Source: Actinomadura sp. NBRC 104412
GTDB taxonomy: Bacteria > Actinomycetota > Actinomycetes > Streptosporangiales > Streptosporangiaceae
DNA length: 64,000 nt
NCBI RefSeq assembly: GCF_030269515.1
Contig: NZ_BSTM01000003.1
Location: forward strand, 224,102 to 288,101
Reading direction: 5' to 3'
In this document: piece after piece, positions 20,436-29,871 of the stretch
How positions within the stretch are numbered: the first letter of the stretch is position 1
How the letters are laid out: each line of letters starts with the position of its first letter
Position numbers and translations under genes: made by a program
The notes under the pieces: generated by a model
What the model saw: the letters and a program-made list of their open reading frames with translations, nothing else
What the model was told of the DNA's origin: nothing
The model's database searches: none

Positions 20436-20441
20436 TAAGCT
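20436..20441 (+). promoter_or_regulatory. -10 box of the his operon (leaderless hisD)
   Basis: TAAGCT lies 6 nt before the hisD GTG. No attenuator or His-rich leader peptide is visible between phzF and hisD. Confidence 0.55.
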
Positions 20442-20447
20442 GGAGCG

Positions 20448-21758
20448 GTGATTTCCCGGATCGATCTGCGCGGCTCGCTGCCCACGGGCGGCGAGCTGCG
20501 TTCCGTGCTGCCCCGCGCCGAGCTCGACGTCGAGGCCGCCCTGGAGAAGGTGCGGCCCATCTGCGAGGACGTGCGGCATAGGGGCTCGGAGGCCGTCCGG
20601 GAGTACACCGAGCGGTTCGACGGGGTGAGGCTGGAGAGCGTCCGGGTGCCCGCGCAGGCGGTGCGGGACGCGCTCGCGGCGCTCGATCCGGGGCTGCGGG
20701 ACGCGCTGGAGGAGGCGATCCGGCGGACCCGGCTCGTCCACCGCGACCAGCGGCGCGAGGACGTGACCACGCAGGTGGTGCCGGGCGGGACGGTCACCGA
20801 GCGGTGGGTGCCGGTGCGCCGGGTCGGGCTGTACGTGCCGGGCGGCAACGCCGTCTACCCGTCCAGCGTGATCATGAACGTGGTGCCCGCGCAGGAGGCC
20901 GGGGTGGAGTCCCTGGCCGTGACGTCGCCGGCGCAGGGGAACGGGCTTCCGCACCCGGCGATCCTGGCGGCGTGCGCGTTGCTCGGCGTGGACGAGGTGT
21001 ACGCGGCGGGCGGCGCCCAGGCGATCGCGATGTTCGCCTACGGCACCGAGGACTGCCCGCCCGTGGACCTGGTGACCGGCCCCGGGAACGTGTACGTGGC
21101 GGCGGCCAAGCGGCTGCTCAAGGGCGTGATCGGGATCGACTCGGAGGCGGGGCCCACGGAGATCGCGATCCTGGCGGACCGGACCGCCGACCCGGTGCAC
21201 GTCGCCGCCGACCTGATCAGCCAGGCCGAGCACGACACGCTGGCCGCCGCCGTGCTGATCACCGACTCGGCGGAGCTGGCGGACGCGGTCGAGACCGAGC
21301 TCAAGGGGCAGGTGGCCCGCACCAGGCACGCTGAGCGGATCACCGCGGCGCTGGCCGGGCGCCAGTCCGGGATCGTGCTGGTCGACGGGCTGGACGACGG
21401 CCTGACGGTCGCCGACGCCTACGCGGCCGAGCACCTGGAGGTCCAGACCGCGGACGCCCGCGAGGTCGCGGCCCGGGTGCGCAACGCGGGTGCGATCTTC
21501 ATCGGGCCGCACGCGCCGGTGTCGCTGGGCGACTACCTGGCCGGGTCCAACCACGTCCTGCCGACCGGCGGCTGCGCCTGCCATTCCTCGGGACTGTCGG
21601 TCCAGTCGTTCCTGCGCGGCGTCCATGTCGTGGAGTACGACCGGGCCGCGCTGGCCGAGGCAACCGCGCGCGTGGTCACGCTGGCCGAGGCCGAGGACCT
21701 GCCCGCCCACGGCGCCGCCCTGAAGGCCCGGTTCGACTGGGAGATCCCCGCCCCATGA
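20448..21758 (+). CDS. hisD: Histidinol dehydrogenase
   Basis: A 436-residue zinc enzyme that oxidises histidinol to histidine in two NAD-dependent steps. Landmarks are [70 protein letters not shown] (metal and base region) and the C-terminal [17 protein letters not shown] start is fixed by its leaderless promoter. It is first gene of the operon hisD-C-B-H-priA-ridA-hisF and overlaps hisC by 4 bp. Length is typical (about 430). Confidence 0.97.
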   Translation: MISRIDLRGSLPTGGELRSVLPRAELDVEAALEKVRPICEDVRHRGSEAVREYTERFDGVRLESVRVPAQAVRDALAALDPGLRDALEEAIRRTRLVHRDQRREDVTTQVVPGGTVTERWVPVRRVGLYVPGGNAVYPSSVIMNVVPAQEAGVESLAVTSPAQGNGLPHPAILAACALLGVDEVYAAGGAQAIAMFAYGTEDCPPVDLVTGPGNVYVAAAKRLLKGVIGIDSEAGPTEIAILADRTADPVHVAADLISQAEHDTLAAAVLITDSAELADAVETELKGQVARTRHAERITAALAGRQSGIVLVDGLDDGLTVADAYAAEHLEVQTADAREVAARVRNAGAIFIGPHAPVSLGDYLAGSNHVLPTGGCACHSSGLSVQSFLRGVHVVEYDRAALAEATARVVTLAEAEDLPAHGAALKARFDWEIPAP

Positions 21759-22843
21759 CGTCCCTGAACGACCTGCCCATCCGCGACGACCTGCGGGGGC
21801 GCGAGCCGTACGGGGCGCCGCAACTGGACGTCCCGGTGGCCCTGAACACCAACGAGAACCCCTACCCGCCGTCCGACCGGCTGGTGAAGGCGCTCGCCGA
21901 GGCCGTGGCGGACGTGGCGGGCGGCCTCAACCGCTACCCCGACCGCGACGCCGTGGCGCTGCGCGAGGACCTGGCGGCGTTCCTCAACGGCGACACCCCT
22001 GGCGCCGGGCTGACGGCCCGCCAGGTGTGGGCGGCCAACGGGTCCAACGAGATCCTGCTGCAGATCCTCCAGGCGTTCGGCGGCCCGGGACGCGGCGCCC
22101 TCGGCTTCGAGCCGTCGTACTCGATGCACCCGATCATCACCCGGGTGTCCGGCACCCGCTGGATCGACGCGCACCGCGACGAGGACTTCGGCCTCGACCC
22201 GGGGCGCGCCGTCGCCGCGGTCGAGGAGCACCGTCCCGATGTGGTGTTCCTCACCTCCCCCAACAACCCGACCGGCACCGCGCTGCCGCTGGAGGCGATC
22301 GAGGCGGTGCTGGACGCGGCGCCCGGCATGGTCGTGGTGGACGAGGCGTACGCCGAGTTCCGCCGCGCCGGCACCCCGTCCGCGCTGACGCTGCTGCCCG
22401 GCCGCCCGCGGCTGATCGTGACCCGGACGATGTCGAAGGCGTTCGCCATGGCTGGCACCCGCCTCGGCTACCTGGCGGCCGACCCCGCCGTGGTGGACGC
22501 GCTGCAACTGGTGCGGCTGCCGTACCATCTGTCCGCGGTCACCCAGGCCGTGGCCCGCACCGCCCTCGCGCACGAGGCGGACCTGCTGAGCACCGTCGGC
22601 ATGCTGCGCCGCGAGCGCGACGACCTGGTGGCGTGGCTGCGTGCCGAGGGCTTCGAGGTGGCCGACTCCGACGCCAACTTCGTCCTGTTCGGGCGCTTCC
22701 CCGACCGCGAGCGGGTGTGGCGGGCGCTGCTCGGCAAGGGCGTGCTGATCCGGCAGGTGGGGCCGCCCGAGTGGCTGCGGGTGAGCGTCGGTACCCCGGA
22801 GGAGATGGCCGCCTTCCGGAACGCGATCAAGGAGAGTCTGTGA
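21755..22843 (+). CDS. hisC: Histidinol-phosphate aminotransferase
   Basis: A 362-residue fold-type I PLP enzyme converting imidazole acetol phosphate to histidinol phosphate. Visible motifs are [12 protein letters not shown] at the N-terminus, [13 protein letters not shown] (phosphate loop), [26 protein letters not shown], and [17 protein letters not shown] with the Schiff-base Lys. It starts at ATGA overlapping the hisD stop and ends overlapping the hisB start by four bases, so it is translationally coupled on both sides. Confidence 0.97.
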   Translation: MTSLNDLPIRDDLRGREPYGAPQLDVPVALNTNENPYPPSDRLVKALAEAVADVAGGLNRYPDRDAVALREDLAAFLNGDTPGAGLTARQVWAANGSNEILLQILQAFGGPGRGALGFEPSYSMHPIITRVSGTRWIDAHRDEDFGLDPGRAVAAVEEHRPDVVFLTSPNNPTGTALPLEAIEAVLDAAPGMVVVDEAYAEFRRAGTPSALTLLPGRPRLIVTRTMSKAFAMAGTRLGYLAADPAVVDALQLVRLPYHLSAVTQAVARTALAHEADLLSTVGMLRRERDDLVAWLRAEGFEVADSDANFVLFGRFPDRERVWRALLGKGVLIRQVGPPEWLRVSVGTPEEMAAFRNAIKESL

Positions 22844-23445
22844 CGGCTGTGACACACCGCAAGGGCCGTGTGGAACGCGGGACCAAGGAGACCCAGGTCC
22901 TGGTGGAGATCGACCTGGACGGTACGGGCGTGGTGGACGTCGCCACCGGCGTCGGCTTCTTCGACCACATGCTGGCGCAGCTCGGCAAGCACGGGTCGTT
23001 CGACCTCACCGTCAAGACCTCCGGCGACCTGTACATCGACAGCCACCACACCATCGAGGACACCGCCATCGCGCTCGGGCAGGCGTTCCGGCAGGCGCTG
23101 GGCGACAAGGCGGGCATCCGCCGCTTCGCCCACGCCTCGATCCCGCTGGACGAGGCGCTGGCGCAGGTCACCGTGGACGTGTCCGGCCGTCCCTACCTGG
23201 TGCACAGCGAGCCCGAAGGCATGGCGCCGATGATCGGCCCCGAGTACGACACGACGCTGACCCGGCACATCCTGGAGTCGTTCGTGGCGAACGCGCAGGT
23301 GGCGCTGCACGTCCACGTCCCGTACGGGCGTAACGCGCACCACATCGTCGAGGCCCAGTTCAAGGCCCTGGCGCGGGCGCTGCGCGACGCGGTCGCCCAC
23401 GACCCCAAGGTGCGGGGCATCCCGTCGACCAAGGGGGCGCTGTAG
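22840..23445 (+). CDS. hisB: Imidazoleglycerol-phosphate dehydratase
   Basis: A 201-residue monofunctional HisB (no phosphatase domain, as in other actinobacteria). The two manganese-binding His/Glu repeats are clear: [18 protein letters not shown] with [16 protein letters not shown], and later [18 protein letters not shown] with [17 protein letters not shown]. It starts with GTG in a GTGA overlap with hisC. A 46-bp gap containing only a 15-codon open frame separates it from hisH. Confidence 0.97.
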   Translation: MTAVTHRKGRVERGTKETQVLVEIDLDGTGVVDVATGVGFFDHMLAQLGKHGSFDLTVKTSGDLYIDSHHTIEDTAIALGQAFRQALGDKAGIRRFAHASIPLDEALAQVTVDVSGRPYLVHSEPEGMAPMIGPEYDTTLTRHILESFVANAQVALHVHVPYGRNAHHIVEAQFKALARALRDAVAHDPKVRGIPSTKGAL

Positions 23446-23447
23446 CC

Positions 23448-23495
23448 GTGTCCACCGGCGGCCTCGACTTCACCGCGGGAGCGCCGCGGCCGTGA
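23448..23495 (+). other. 15-codon mini-ORF coupling hisB to hisH
   Basis: GTG at 23448 opens a frame of 15 codons whose TGA overlaps the hisH GTG (GTGA at 23492-23495). No protein function is claimed. It would let ribosomes leaving hisB reach the hisH start, or it may be chance in GC-rich DNA. Confidence 0.25.
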
Positions 23496-24133
23496 CCAAG
23501 AAGATCGTCATCCTGGACTACGGCTCGGGCAACCTGCGCTCCGCCGAGCGCGCGGTGGCGCGGCACGGCGTGGAGGTGACCGTCACGCCCGACCGGGACG
23601 CGGCGCTGAACGCCGACGGCCTGATCGTCCCGGGCGTGGGGGCGTTCGCCGCGTGCATGGAGGGCCTGCTGTCGGTGCGCGGCGACCAGATCATCGGGCG
23701 CCGTCTCGCCGGCGGGCGCCCCGTGCTCGGCATCTGCGTGGGCATGCAGATCCTGTTCGCCAAGGGCATCGAGCACGGCGTCACCACCGAGGGCTGCGCC
23801 GAGTGGCCGGGCACCGTCGAGCGGCTGGAGGCGCCCGTCGTCCCGCACATGGGCTGGAACACCGTCGAGGCGCCCGAGGGCACGCGGCTGTTCAGCGGGC
23901 TCGGTCCCGGCACCCGGTTCTACTTCGTCCACTCCTACGCGGTGCGCCGCTGGGAGCTGCCCGCCGACCCGTCCGGCCTGATCAAGCCGCCGCTGGTCAC
24001 CTGGTCCGAGCACGGCGACCGGTTCGTCGCCGCGGTCGAGAACGGGCCGCTGTGCGCGACGCAGTTCCACCCGGAGAAGTCCGGCGACGCCGGCGCCACG
24101 CTGCTGGAGAACTGGCTGGCCACCCTGCCCTGA
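23492..24133 (+). CDS. hisH: Imidazole glycerol phosphate synthase, glutaminase subunit
   Basis: A 213-residue class I glutamine amidotransferase that supplies ammonia to HisF. The oxyanion and nucleophile region reads [14 protein letters not shown] (catalytic Cys), and the His/Glu pair is in [25 protein letters not shown] and HMGWNTVE are typical of HisH. GTG start. Its partner hisF lies two genes downstream, after priA and ridA, the usual actinobacterial order. Confidence 0.97.
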   Translation: MTKKIVILDYGSGNLRSAERAVARHGVEVTVTPDRDAALNADGLIVPGVGAFAACMEGLLSVRGDQIIGRRLAGGRPVLGICVGMQILFAKGIEHGVTTEGCAEWPGTVERLEAPVVPHMGWNTVEAPEGTRLFSGLGPGTRFYFVHSYAVRRWELPADPSGLIKPPLVTWSEHGDRFVAAVENGPLCATQFHPEKSGDAGATLLENWLATLP

Positions 24134-24204
24134 CGGGCACCGGCCCGCGCTCCGCCCGCTCCCGTCCGATCCTGTCCGTTCCTGTCTGGTCCCCGCCCCA
24201 CCGG

Positions 24205-24210
24205 TAAGGT
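24205..24210 (+). promoter_or_regulatory. Internal -10 box before priA (leaderless)
   Basis: TAAGGT lies 6 nt before the priA ATG, in the 83-bp gap after hisH. It would allow priA-ridA-hisF to be transcribed separately, which suits a PriA that also serves tryptophan synthesis. Confidence 0.5.
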
Positions 24211-24216
24211 TTGCGC

Positions 24217-24936
24217 ATGACCCTCACTCTCCTTCCCGCCGTCGACGTCGCCGATGGCCAGGCCGTACGCCTGGTCCAGGGCGAGGCCGGCACCGAGACC
24301 TCCTACGGGTCGCCGCTGGAGGCCGCCCTGGCCTGGCAGGAGGCGGGGGCGGAGTGGATCCATCTGGTCGACCTGGACGCCGCGTTCGGCCGCGGCTCCA
24401 ACCGGGAGCTGCTGGCCGAGGTCACCGGGCGGCTGGAGGTGAAGGTCGAGCTGTCCGGCGGCATCCGGGACGACGAGTCCCTGGAGGCCGCGCTGTCCAC
24501 CGGGTGCGCGCGGGTCAACATCGGCACGGCCGCGCTGGAGAACCCCGAGTGGTGCCGCCGGATCATCGGCGCGTACGGGGACAGGATCGCGGTCGGCCTG
24601 GACGTGCGCGGCACCACCCTGGCCGCCCGCGGCTGGACGCGTGAGGGCGGCGACCTGTGGGAGGTCCTGGAACGCCTGGAGAAGGACGGCTGCCCGCGTT
24701 ACGTCGTCACCGACGTGACCAAGGACGGCACCCTGCGCGGCCCCAACACCGAGCTGCTGCGCGAGGTCTGCTCCCGCACCGACAAGCCCGTCGTCGCGTC
24801 CGGCGGCGTGTCGTCCCTGGACGACCTGCGCGCCCTCGCCGCGCTCGTCCCGGAGGGCGTCGAGGGCGCGATCGTCGGCAAGGCCCTGTACGCGCGGGCG
24901 TTCACGCTCCAGGAAGCCCTTGAGGCGGTCAAGTGA
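24217..24936 (+). CDS. priA: Phosphoribosyl isomerase A (HisA/TrpF dual activity)
   Basis: A 239-residue (beta-alpha)8 barrel. [19 protein letters not shown] carries the first catalytic Asp, and [16 protein letters not shown] the second; [14 protein letters not shown] and [12 protein letters not shown] are phosphate/ligand loops. In actinobacteria PriA isomerises both ProFAR (histidine) and PRA (tryptophan), replacing TrpF. No trpF occurs in the trp block of this window, which supports dual function. ATG at 24217 follows a -10 element by 6 nt. Its 3' end overlaps ridA by four bases. Confidence 0.94.
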   Translation: MTLTLLPAVDVADGQAVRLVQGEAGTETSYGSPLEAALAWQEAGAEWIHLVDLDAAFGRGSNRELLAEVTGRLEVKVELSGGIRDDESLEAALSTGCARVNIGTAALENPEWCRRIIGAYGDRIAVGLDVRGTTLAARGWTREGGDLWEVLERLEKDGCPRYVVTDVTKDGTLRGPNTELLREVCSRTDKPVVASGGVSSLDDLRALAALVPEGVEGAIVGKALYARAFTLQEALEAVK

Positions 24937-25319
24937 TCGAGCGGATCTCCTCGGGCGGGCTGTGGGAGGACGAGTTCGGCTACTCCCGCGCCGTGATGGC
25001 GGGGGACCTGGCCCTGGTCGCGGGCTGCACCGCCACCGTGGAGGGCAAGGTCGTCCACCCCGGCGACCCGTACGAGCAGACCAGGACCGCCTTCCAGATC
25101 GCGCTGTGGTCGCTGGAACGGCTCGGCCTGACCCGCAACGACGTCGTCCGGACCCGCATGTACATCACCAGGGCCGGTGACTCCGCCGAGGTCGGCCGGG
25201 CGCACGGCAGCCTGTTCCAGCATATCCGCCCGGCGGCCACGATGGTGGTGGTGGCGGGCCTGATCGACCCGCGCATGCTGGTCGAGGTCGAGGTCGAGGC
25301 GTACAGGGGGACGTCGTGA
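24933..25319 (+). CDS. RidA-family enamine/imine deaminase-like protein
   Basis: A 128-residue Rid/YjgF protein. The trimer-forming fold is recognisable from [17 protein letters not shown], the middle [25 protein letters not shown], and the C-terminal [20 protein letters not shown] with the Arg that binds substrate carboxylate in active RidA. Its GTGA start overlaps priA and its stop overlaps hisF, so it is embedded in the his operon. It may clear a reactive enamine/imine, but this role in histidine synthesis is an inference. Confidence 0.9.
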   Translation: MIERISSGGLWEDEFGYSRAVMAGDLALVAGCTATVEGKVVHPGDPYEQTRTAFQIALWSLERLGLTRNDVVRTRMYITRAGDSAEVGRAHGSLFQHIRPAATMVVVAGLIDPRMLVEVEVEAYRGTS

Positions 25320-26077
25320 GCGTGGCGGTCCGGGTGATCCCGTGCCTGGACGTGGACGCCGGGCGCGTGGTGAAGGGCGTGAACTTCCAGAACCTGCGGG
25401 ACGCGGGCGACCCCGTCGAGCTGGCCCGCCGGTACGACGCGGAGGGCGCCGACGAGCTCACGTTCCTGGACATCACGGCGTCCAGCGGCGACCGTTCCAC
25501 CACCTACGACGTGGTGCGGCGCACCGCCGAGCAGGTCTTCATCCCCCTCACCGTCGGCGGCGGCGTCCGCACCGTCGAGGACGTCGACAGGCTCCTGCGC
25601 GCCGGGGCCGACAAGGTGTCCATCAACACCGCCGCCATCGCCCGTCCCGAGTTCCTCCGCGAGGCCGCGCACCGCTTCGGCTCCCAGTGCGTCGTCCTGT
25701 CCGTGGACGCCCGCCGCGCCGAGGGGACGCCCTCCGGCTTCGAGGTCACCACCCACGGGGGCCGCAGGGGCACGGGCATCGACGCGATCGAGTGGGTGCG
25801 CCGCGGCGAGGACCTGGGCGTGGGGGAGATCCTGCTCAACTCCATGGACGCCGACGGCACCAAGAACGGCTTCGACCTGGAGATGCTGCGCCGTGTCCGC
25901 GAGGCCGTCACCGTCCCGGTGATCGCCAGCGGCGGCGCGGGCGCGGTGGAGCACTTCGCCCCCGCCATCGAGGCGGGCGCCGACGCCGTCCTGGCGGCCA
26001 GCGTGTTCCACTTCGGCGAGCTCACGATCCCCGAGGTGAAGCACGCCCTCGGAGACGCGGGCCACCCCGTCCGCTAG
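25316..26077 (+). CDS. hisF: Imidazole glycerol phosphate synthase, cyclase subunit
   Basis: A 253-residue barrel that closes the imidazole ring using ammonia channelled from His[33 protein letters not shown] has the first catalytic Asp; [21 protein letters not shown] has the second; [12 protein letters not shown] and [11 protein letters not shown] are phosphate sites. GTGA overlap with ridA. This is the last gene of the his operon; its stop is one base from the 3' end of the convergent CocE gene, so little room exists for separate terminators. Confidence 0.97.
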   Translation: MSVAVRVIPCLDVDAGRVVKGVNFQNLRDAGDPVELARRYDAEGADELTFLDITASSGDRSTTYDVVRRTAEQVFIPLTVGGGVRTVEDVDRLLRAGADKVSINTAAIARPEFLREAAHRFGSQCVVLSVDARRAEGTPSGFEVTTHGGRRGTGIDAIEWVRRGEDLGVGEILLNSMDADGTKNGFDLEMLRRVREAVTVPVIASGGAGAVEHFAPAIEAGADAVLAASVFHFGELTIPEVKHALGDAGHPVR

Positions 26078-26078
26078 G

Positions 26079-27833
26079 TCACCGGCCCCGCGTACCCCGG
26101 CCGTGACCGAGGTCCGGCCCGTTCTCCTCGTGCGGGGCGGGGGAGACGGCCTCGGCGGCGCGCCGGACGACCGGGAGCAGGATCGCCGAGGGGTGGTCGG
26201 GGTCGTGGAAGACCTCCTGCCTGGCCGGGACGGACATGCGGGCGGTGGCGATCGGCTCCCCGGTGCCCGGGTTGGCCGCCACCTTCGGGTAGGCGCCGCT
26301 GGTCACGTGCACCCGGACGCGGTGGCCCCGCCGGAACCTGTGCCCGGCCGGCCACAGGTCGATCGCCACCCGCCGGACGCCCTCGGTGCCCACGTCCTTG
26401 TAGCCGACGGCCTCGGTGGCGACGGAACGGCCCGGGTCCAGGCGCAGGCCGCCCTCGCACACGTTGCGGGACGTCCCGTCCGGCGCCACGTCGCAGAGCC
26501 GGACGATGAAGTCGGTGTGCTCCCGGCTCGACCGGACGAACAGGTCGGCCGCGACCGGGCCGATCACCTCCAGGTCGTCCTTCAGGACGGGGGAGGAGAA
26601 CACCAGGACGTCCTCGCGCCGCTCCAGGGGCCGGTTGTCGACGGGACGGGAGCTTCCCAGGATCCTGGGGCCGCCGAGGGCGGGCGTGGGCCTGGCGGGC
26701 TCGAACCGGTAGCGGCTGGGCGGCGCGGGCCGCGGCCCGTCCTCGCCGAGCCCGCCGCCCGCGTGCAGGTGCCAGCGCCGCTGCTCCATTCCGGGCGGGG
26801 GCCAGTCGCCGTACTCGCGCCACTCCCGCGCCCCGGTGACGTAGATCCGGACGGGGTTGGCGCGCAGCCCGGAGAAGTCGCCGAGCAGGTGCGCGCGGAA
26901 CCAGGCCAGCGACTCGCGGAAGGACACCAGGCCGTGCCGGGCGTCGGTGTGCCACCACGGGCCGATCGTGAGGTAGGGGCGATGGCCCGCCCCGCGCAGC
27001 GCGAGATAGTCCTTGATCTGCCAGGGCAGGAACACGTCGTACCAGCCGCCGAGCAGGGTGACGGGCGCGCCGACCCGGCCGACCGTCCCGCTGAAGTCGC
27101 GGTCGAGCCAGTAGGCCGAGCCCGGGTCGTGGTGGGCGGCGAGGATGTCCTGGTAGAACCGCATGGGGGCGCCGCCGGTGACCACGTCCAGCTCGCCCAG
27201 GGGACGCCCGGTGAGGGCGGCGCGGGCGACCCGGCGCCGCGACAGCAGCGGCCCGGTGACCAACCCGAGCGGCCGCCGCTGCCGGTGGGTGAGGTCGGTC
27301 CAGGTCAGCGTGGACTCCAGCGCGAAGCTCCCGCCGATGTACGCCGCGTCCCTGAACGTGGACGCGGTGATCTGGAGGGACATCGCCTTCAGCTCCGGAC
27401 CCGCCTCCGCGGCCAGCGCCCAGGCGGAGTACCCCAGGTAACTGGCGCCGTAGGCGGCGAACGACCCGTTGAACCACGGCTGGTTCCGCAGCCATTCCAC
27501 GGTGGCGAGGCCGTCCTCGCGCTCGCTGCCGAGCGGGTCGAACTCGCCCTCCGAGCCGAACGTCCCGCGGGCGCTCTGGACGAGCAGCTGGAACCCGAAC
27601 GGGACGAACGGCAGCCCGGCGACGACGGCGGCCGGGCCGCGCCTCCCATAGGGCGTGCGGACCAGGATGGTGGGTGCGGGACGGTCCATCCCGGCGGGCA
27701 CGTACCGGTCGGCCAGCAGCGTCACCCCGTCGTTCATGCTGATGGGGAGGTCGCGTTCGACGTGGTAGCGCCGCAGCGGGCGGGGGCGGGGGATCCGGAT
27801 CGGGGCGGCGGGCCAGCGGTCCCTGAGTGCCAT
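26079..27833 (-). CDS. CocE/NonD-family hydrolase (X-Pro dipeptidyl-peptidase S15-like)
   Basis: A 584-residue alpha/beta hydrolase. The N-terminal region (ERDLPISMNDGVTLLADRYVP ... TILVRTPYGRRG) and the nucleophile elbow AYGASYLGYSAW (GxSYxG, Ser near residue 138) match the S15/CocE family. GGWYDVFLPWQ supplies the Asp and TIGPWWHTDA the His. The C-terminal jelly-roll domain (from about 390) is present. Substrates are ester or amide bonds of unknown compounds; there is no signal peptide, so it is probably cytosolic. A GGAGA site precedes the ATG by 5 nt. The upstream DNA holds an array of AGTAAC half-sites, suggesting a dedicated repressor encoded elsewhere. Confidence 0.9.
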   Translation of the reverse strand: MALRDRWPAAPIRIPRPRPLRRYHVERDLPISMNDGVTLLADRYVPAGMDRPAPTILVRTPYGRRGPAAVVAGLPFVPFGFQLLVQSARGTFGSEGEFDPLGSEREDGLATVEWLRNQPWFNGSFAAYGASYLGYSAWALAAEAGPELKAMSLQITASTFRDAAYIGGSFALESTLTWTDLTHRQRRPLGLVTGPLLSRRRVARAALTGRPLGELDVVTGGAPMRFYQDILAAHHDPGSAYWLDRDFSGTVGRVGAPVTLLGGWYDVFLPWQIKDYLALRGAGHRPYLTIGPWWHTDARHGLVSFRESLAWFRAHLLGDFSGLRANPVRIYVTGAREWREYGDWPPPGMEQRRWHLHAGGGLGEDGPRPAPPSRYRFEPARPTPALGGPRILGSSRPVDNRPLERREDVLVFSSPVLKDDLEVIGPVAADLFVRSSREHTDFIVRLCDVAPDGTSRNVCEGGLRLDPGRSVATEAVGYKDVGTEGVRRVAIDLWPAGHRFRRGHRVRVHVTSGAYPKVAANPGTGEPIATARMSVPARQEVFHDPDHPSAILLPVVRRAAEAVSPAPHEENGPDLGHGRGTRGR

Positions 27834-27842
27834 GCTGTCTCC

Positions 27843-27885
27843 AGTACGCGGTACTACTGCCTAGTAACCGTTACTTCCTAGTAAC
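27843..27885. promoter_or_regulatory. Cluster of inverted repeats in the cocE upstream region
   Basis: AGTAC-GCG-GTACT (27843-27855), AGTAAC-C-GTTACT (27863-27875) and GTTACT-TCCT-AGTAAC (27870-27885) lie side by side; CTAGTAAC also recurs directly at 27861 and 27878 (17 bp apart). Such alternating half-sites are typical of TetR/GntR-type operators. It lies between the divergent cocE and 27997 genes and could control either or both. Confidence 0.6.
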
Positions 27886-27996
27886 AGTAGCCGTTCGGGG
27901 CGTGACCGGAACCTTCCGGCCGGTGGGGCGCATGGCAGGGGCCGGAGTTCTCTGCCATATTTGCGTAAAACAACGCGGATTCGGGGGAGGTCGTCC

Positions 27997-28614
27997 ATGT
28001 GGCCCGGGTTCGAGCTACCTGTGGGGCCTCCTCCGTCCTCCGAGCCGCCGCGGATCCGGCCCGGCGCGGGCTGGTTCGCGCTGCCCGCCGTGCTGCTGGC
28101 CATCGCGGTGATCGTCGTGGTCGCGGTGGTCGCCGTCACCTGGGACGAGGCGCAGGCCGCGGACGGCCCCCGGGCGTCCGGCGACGCCCGCGAGGGGATC
28201 CAGATCGTAGTGACCGGCGGCTACAACTACTTCATCTTCGTACGCGACGGCGACCCCCCGCCCACGAGCTGCACGGTGGCCTACCCGAACGAGGATCCCG
28301 GGCCCGTCGAGCTGACCAAGGAGAACTCCTGGGCCGCCACACCGCCCCCCGGATACCGCTGGGCGGCGTCCTTCACCGCCACGCTGTCCGGCCGGCCCGA
28401 GCTGACCTGCGAGGGCACCGCCGGGACCGTGCGGATCGTGCCGGACGACACCTCCTACGGCTACATGGGGCTGGGCCTCATCGTGGGGATCTTCCTCGGG
28501 TGCGCGGCCCTCATCGCCTTCGTCGTGATCCTGCTGATGCGGAGGAACTCCGCCAGGGATCCCGGCGCCGCGATGGCGGGCACGCCGGGACCGCACGAAT
28601 CCTGGCCGTACTGA
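27997..28614 (+). CDS. Membrane protein with extracytoplasmic two-cysteine domain
   Basis: I do not recognise a family for this 205-residue protein. A Pro-rich cytoplasmic N-terminus precedes a strong helix (about residues 25-48), an external domain of about 105 residues with two cysteines (PTSCTV, LTCEGT) that could form a disulfide, a second helix (about 158-185), and a short basic tail. The ATG follows GGGAGG by 7 nt; an upstream TTG frame extension is less likely. It is divergent from cocE across the repeat cluster described above and converges on the acyl-CoA dehydrogenase gene. Confidence 0.72.
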   Translation: MWPGFELPVGPPPSSEPPRIRPGAGWFALPAVLLAIAVIVVVAVVAVTWDEAQAADGPRASGDAREGIQIVVTGGYNYFIFVRDGDPPPTSCTVAYPNEDPGPVELTKENSWAATPPPGYRWAASFTATLSGRPELTCEGTAGTVRIVPDDTSYGYMGLGLIVGIFLGCAALIAFVVILLMRRNSARDPGAAMAGTPGPHESWPY

Positions 28615-28641
28615 AGGCCGTACTGAGACCCGGCGCGGGGC

Positions 28642-29802
28642 TCAGCCGGCGTCGCGGGCGAGGTGACGGCCGATCACCATCCGCTGGATCTGGTTGGTGC
28701 CCTCGAAGATCTGCATCACCTTGGCCTCGCGCATGTACCGCTCGACGGGGAAGTCGCGGGTGTAGCCGTACCCGCCGAGCACCTGCACGGCGTCCGTGGT
28801 CACCTTCATCGCCGCGTCCGTGGCGACCAGCTTGGCGATGGACGCCTGCCGCCCGAACGGCAGCCCGCGGTCCTTGCGCCTGGCCGCCTCCAGGTACGTC
28901 GCGCGGGCGGACTCCACGGCCGCGGCCATGTCGGCCAGCAGGAACGCCAGCCCCTGGTTCGCGATGATCGGCCTGCCGAACTGCTCGCGCCTGGCGGCGT
29001 ACGACACCGCGTGGTCGAGGGCGCCCTGCGCCAGGCCCACCGCGCACGCCGCGATGCCCAGCCGTCCCGAGTCCAGTGCGGACAGCGCGATGGGGAGGCC
29101 CTGGCCCTCCGCGCCGATCCGGCTCTCCGCGGGCAGCCGTGCGTCCTCGAAGATCAGCTGCGCGGTGGTGGAGCCGGTCAGGCCCATCTTCCGCTCGGGC
29201 GTCCCGAACGACAGGCCCGGCATCCGCCCGTCCTCCAGGCCGTCCACCAGGAAGCAGGAGATGCCGCGGCCCCCCTCGTCCGACGTGCGCGCGAACAGGA
29301 CGTAGAAGTCGGCCTCGCCGCCATGGGTGATCCACATCTTGGTGCCGGTCACCCGGTAGCCGTCCCCGTCCGGGACGGCGCGGGTGGCCAGTGCGGCCGC
29401 GTCCGAGCCCGCCTGCGCCTCCGACAGCGCGTACCCGCCCAGCAGGTCCCCGGCCAGCAGGTCGGGGAGCCGCTTGCGGTGCTCGTCGCCGCCGAACGCG
29501 CTGAGCGGGTAGCAGGCCAGCGTGTGCACGCTGACGCCGACCGCGACCGACGCCCACACCGCCGCGATCTCCTCCAGCACCTGGAGGTAGACCTCGTACG
29601 GCTGCCCGCCGCCGCCCACGTCCTCGGGATAGGGCAGCCCGAGCAGCCCGGACCGGCCCAGCAGCCGGAACATCTCACGCGGGAACTCCCCGGCCTCCTC
29701 GGCGGGCGCCGCCCGCGGCTCCAGCTCCTTGCGCGCGATCTCCCGGGTGAGCGCGATGAGGTCCTCGGCTTCGGGGCTGGGCAGCATGCGTTCTGCGGGC
29801 AT
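28642..29802 (-). CDS. Acyl-CoA dehydrogenase
   Basis: A 386-residue FAD enzyme. YALSEAQAGSDAAALATRA and MWITHGGEADFYVLFART form the FAD/substrate mid-domain; the C-terminal helical domain has YGYTRDFPVERYMREAKVMQIFEGTNQIQRMVIGRHL, where the Glu of FEGT is the catalytic base of the short/medium-chain and glutaryl-type families. Length is typical (about 380). Acyl chain specificity cannot be told. It stands alone here, with no other beta-oxidation genes beside it. Confidence 0.94.
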   Translation of the reverse strand: MPAERMLPSPEAEDLIALTREIARKELEPRAAPAEEAGEFPREMFRLLGRSGLLGLPYPEDVGGGGQPYEVYLQVLEEIAAVWASVAVGVSVHTLACYPLSAFGGDEHRKRLPDLLAGDLLGGYALSEAQAGSDAAALATRAVPDGDGYRVTGTKMWITHGGEADFYVLFARTSDEGGRGISCFLVDGLEDGRMPGLSFGTPERKMGLTGSTTAQLIFEDARLPAESRIGAEGQGLPIALSALDSGRLGIAACAVGLAQGALDHAVSYAARREQFGRPIIANQGLAFLLADMAAAVESARATYLEAARRKDRGLPFGRQASIAKLVATDAAMKVTTDAVQVLGGYGYTRDFPVERYMREAKVMQIFEGTNQIQRMVIGRHLARDAG

Positions 29803-29871
29803 GGCCCTATTCTGTACGGTCCCGGCGCGGGAGGGCGCCGCGGGTCCGCGGCGGTGGGCCGGGGCGGTGGG

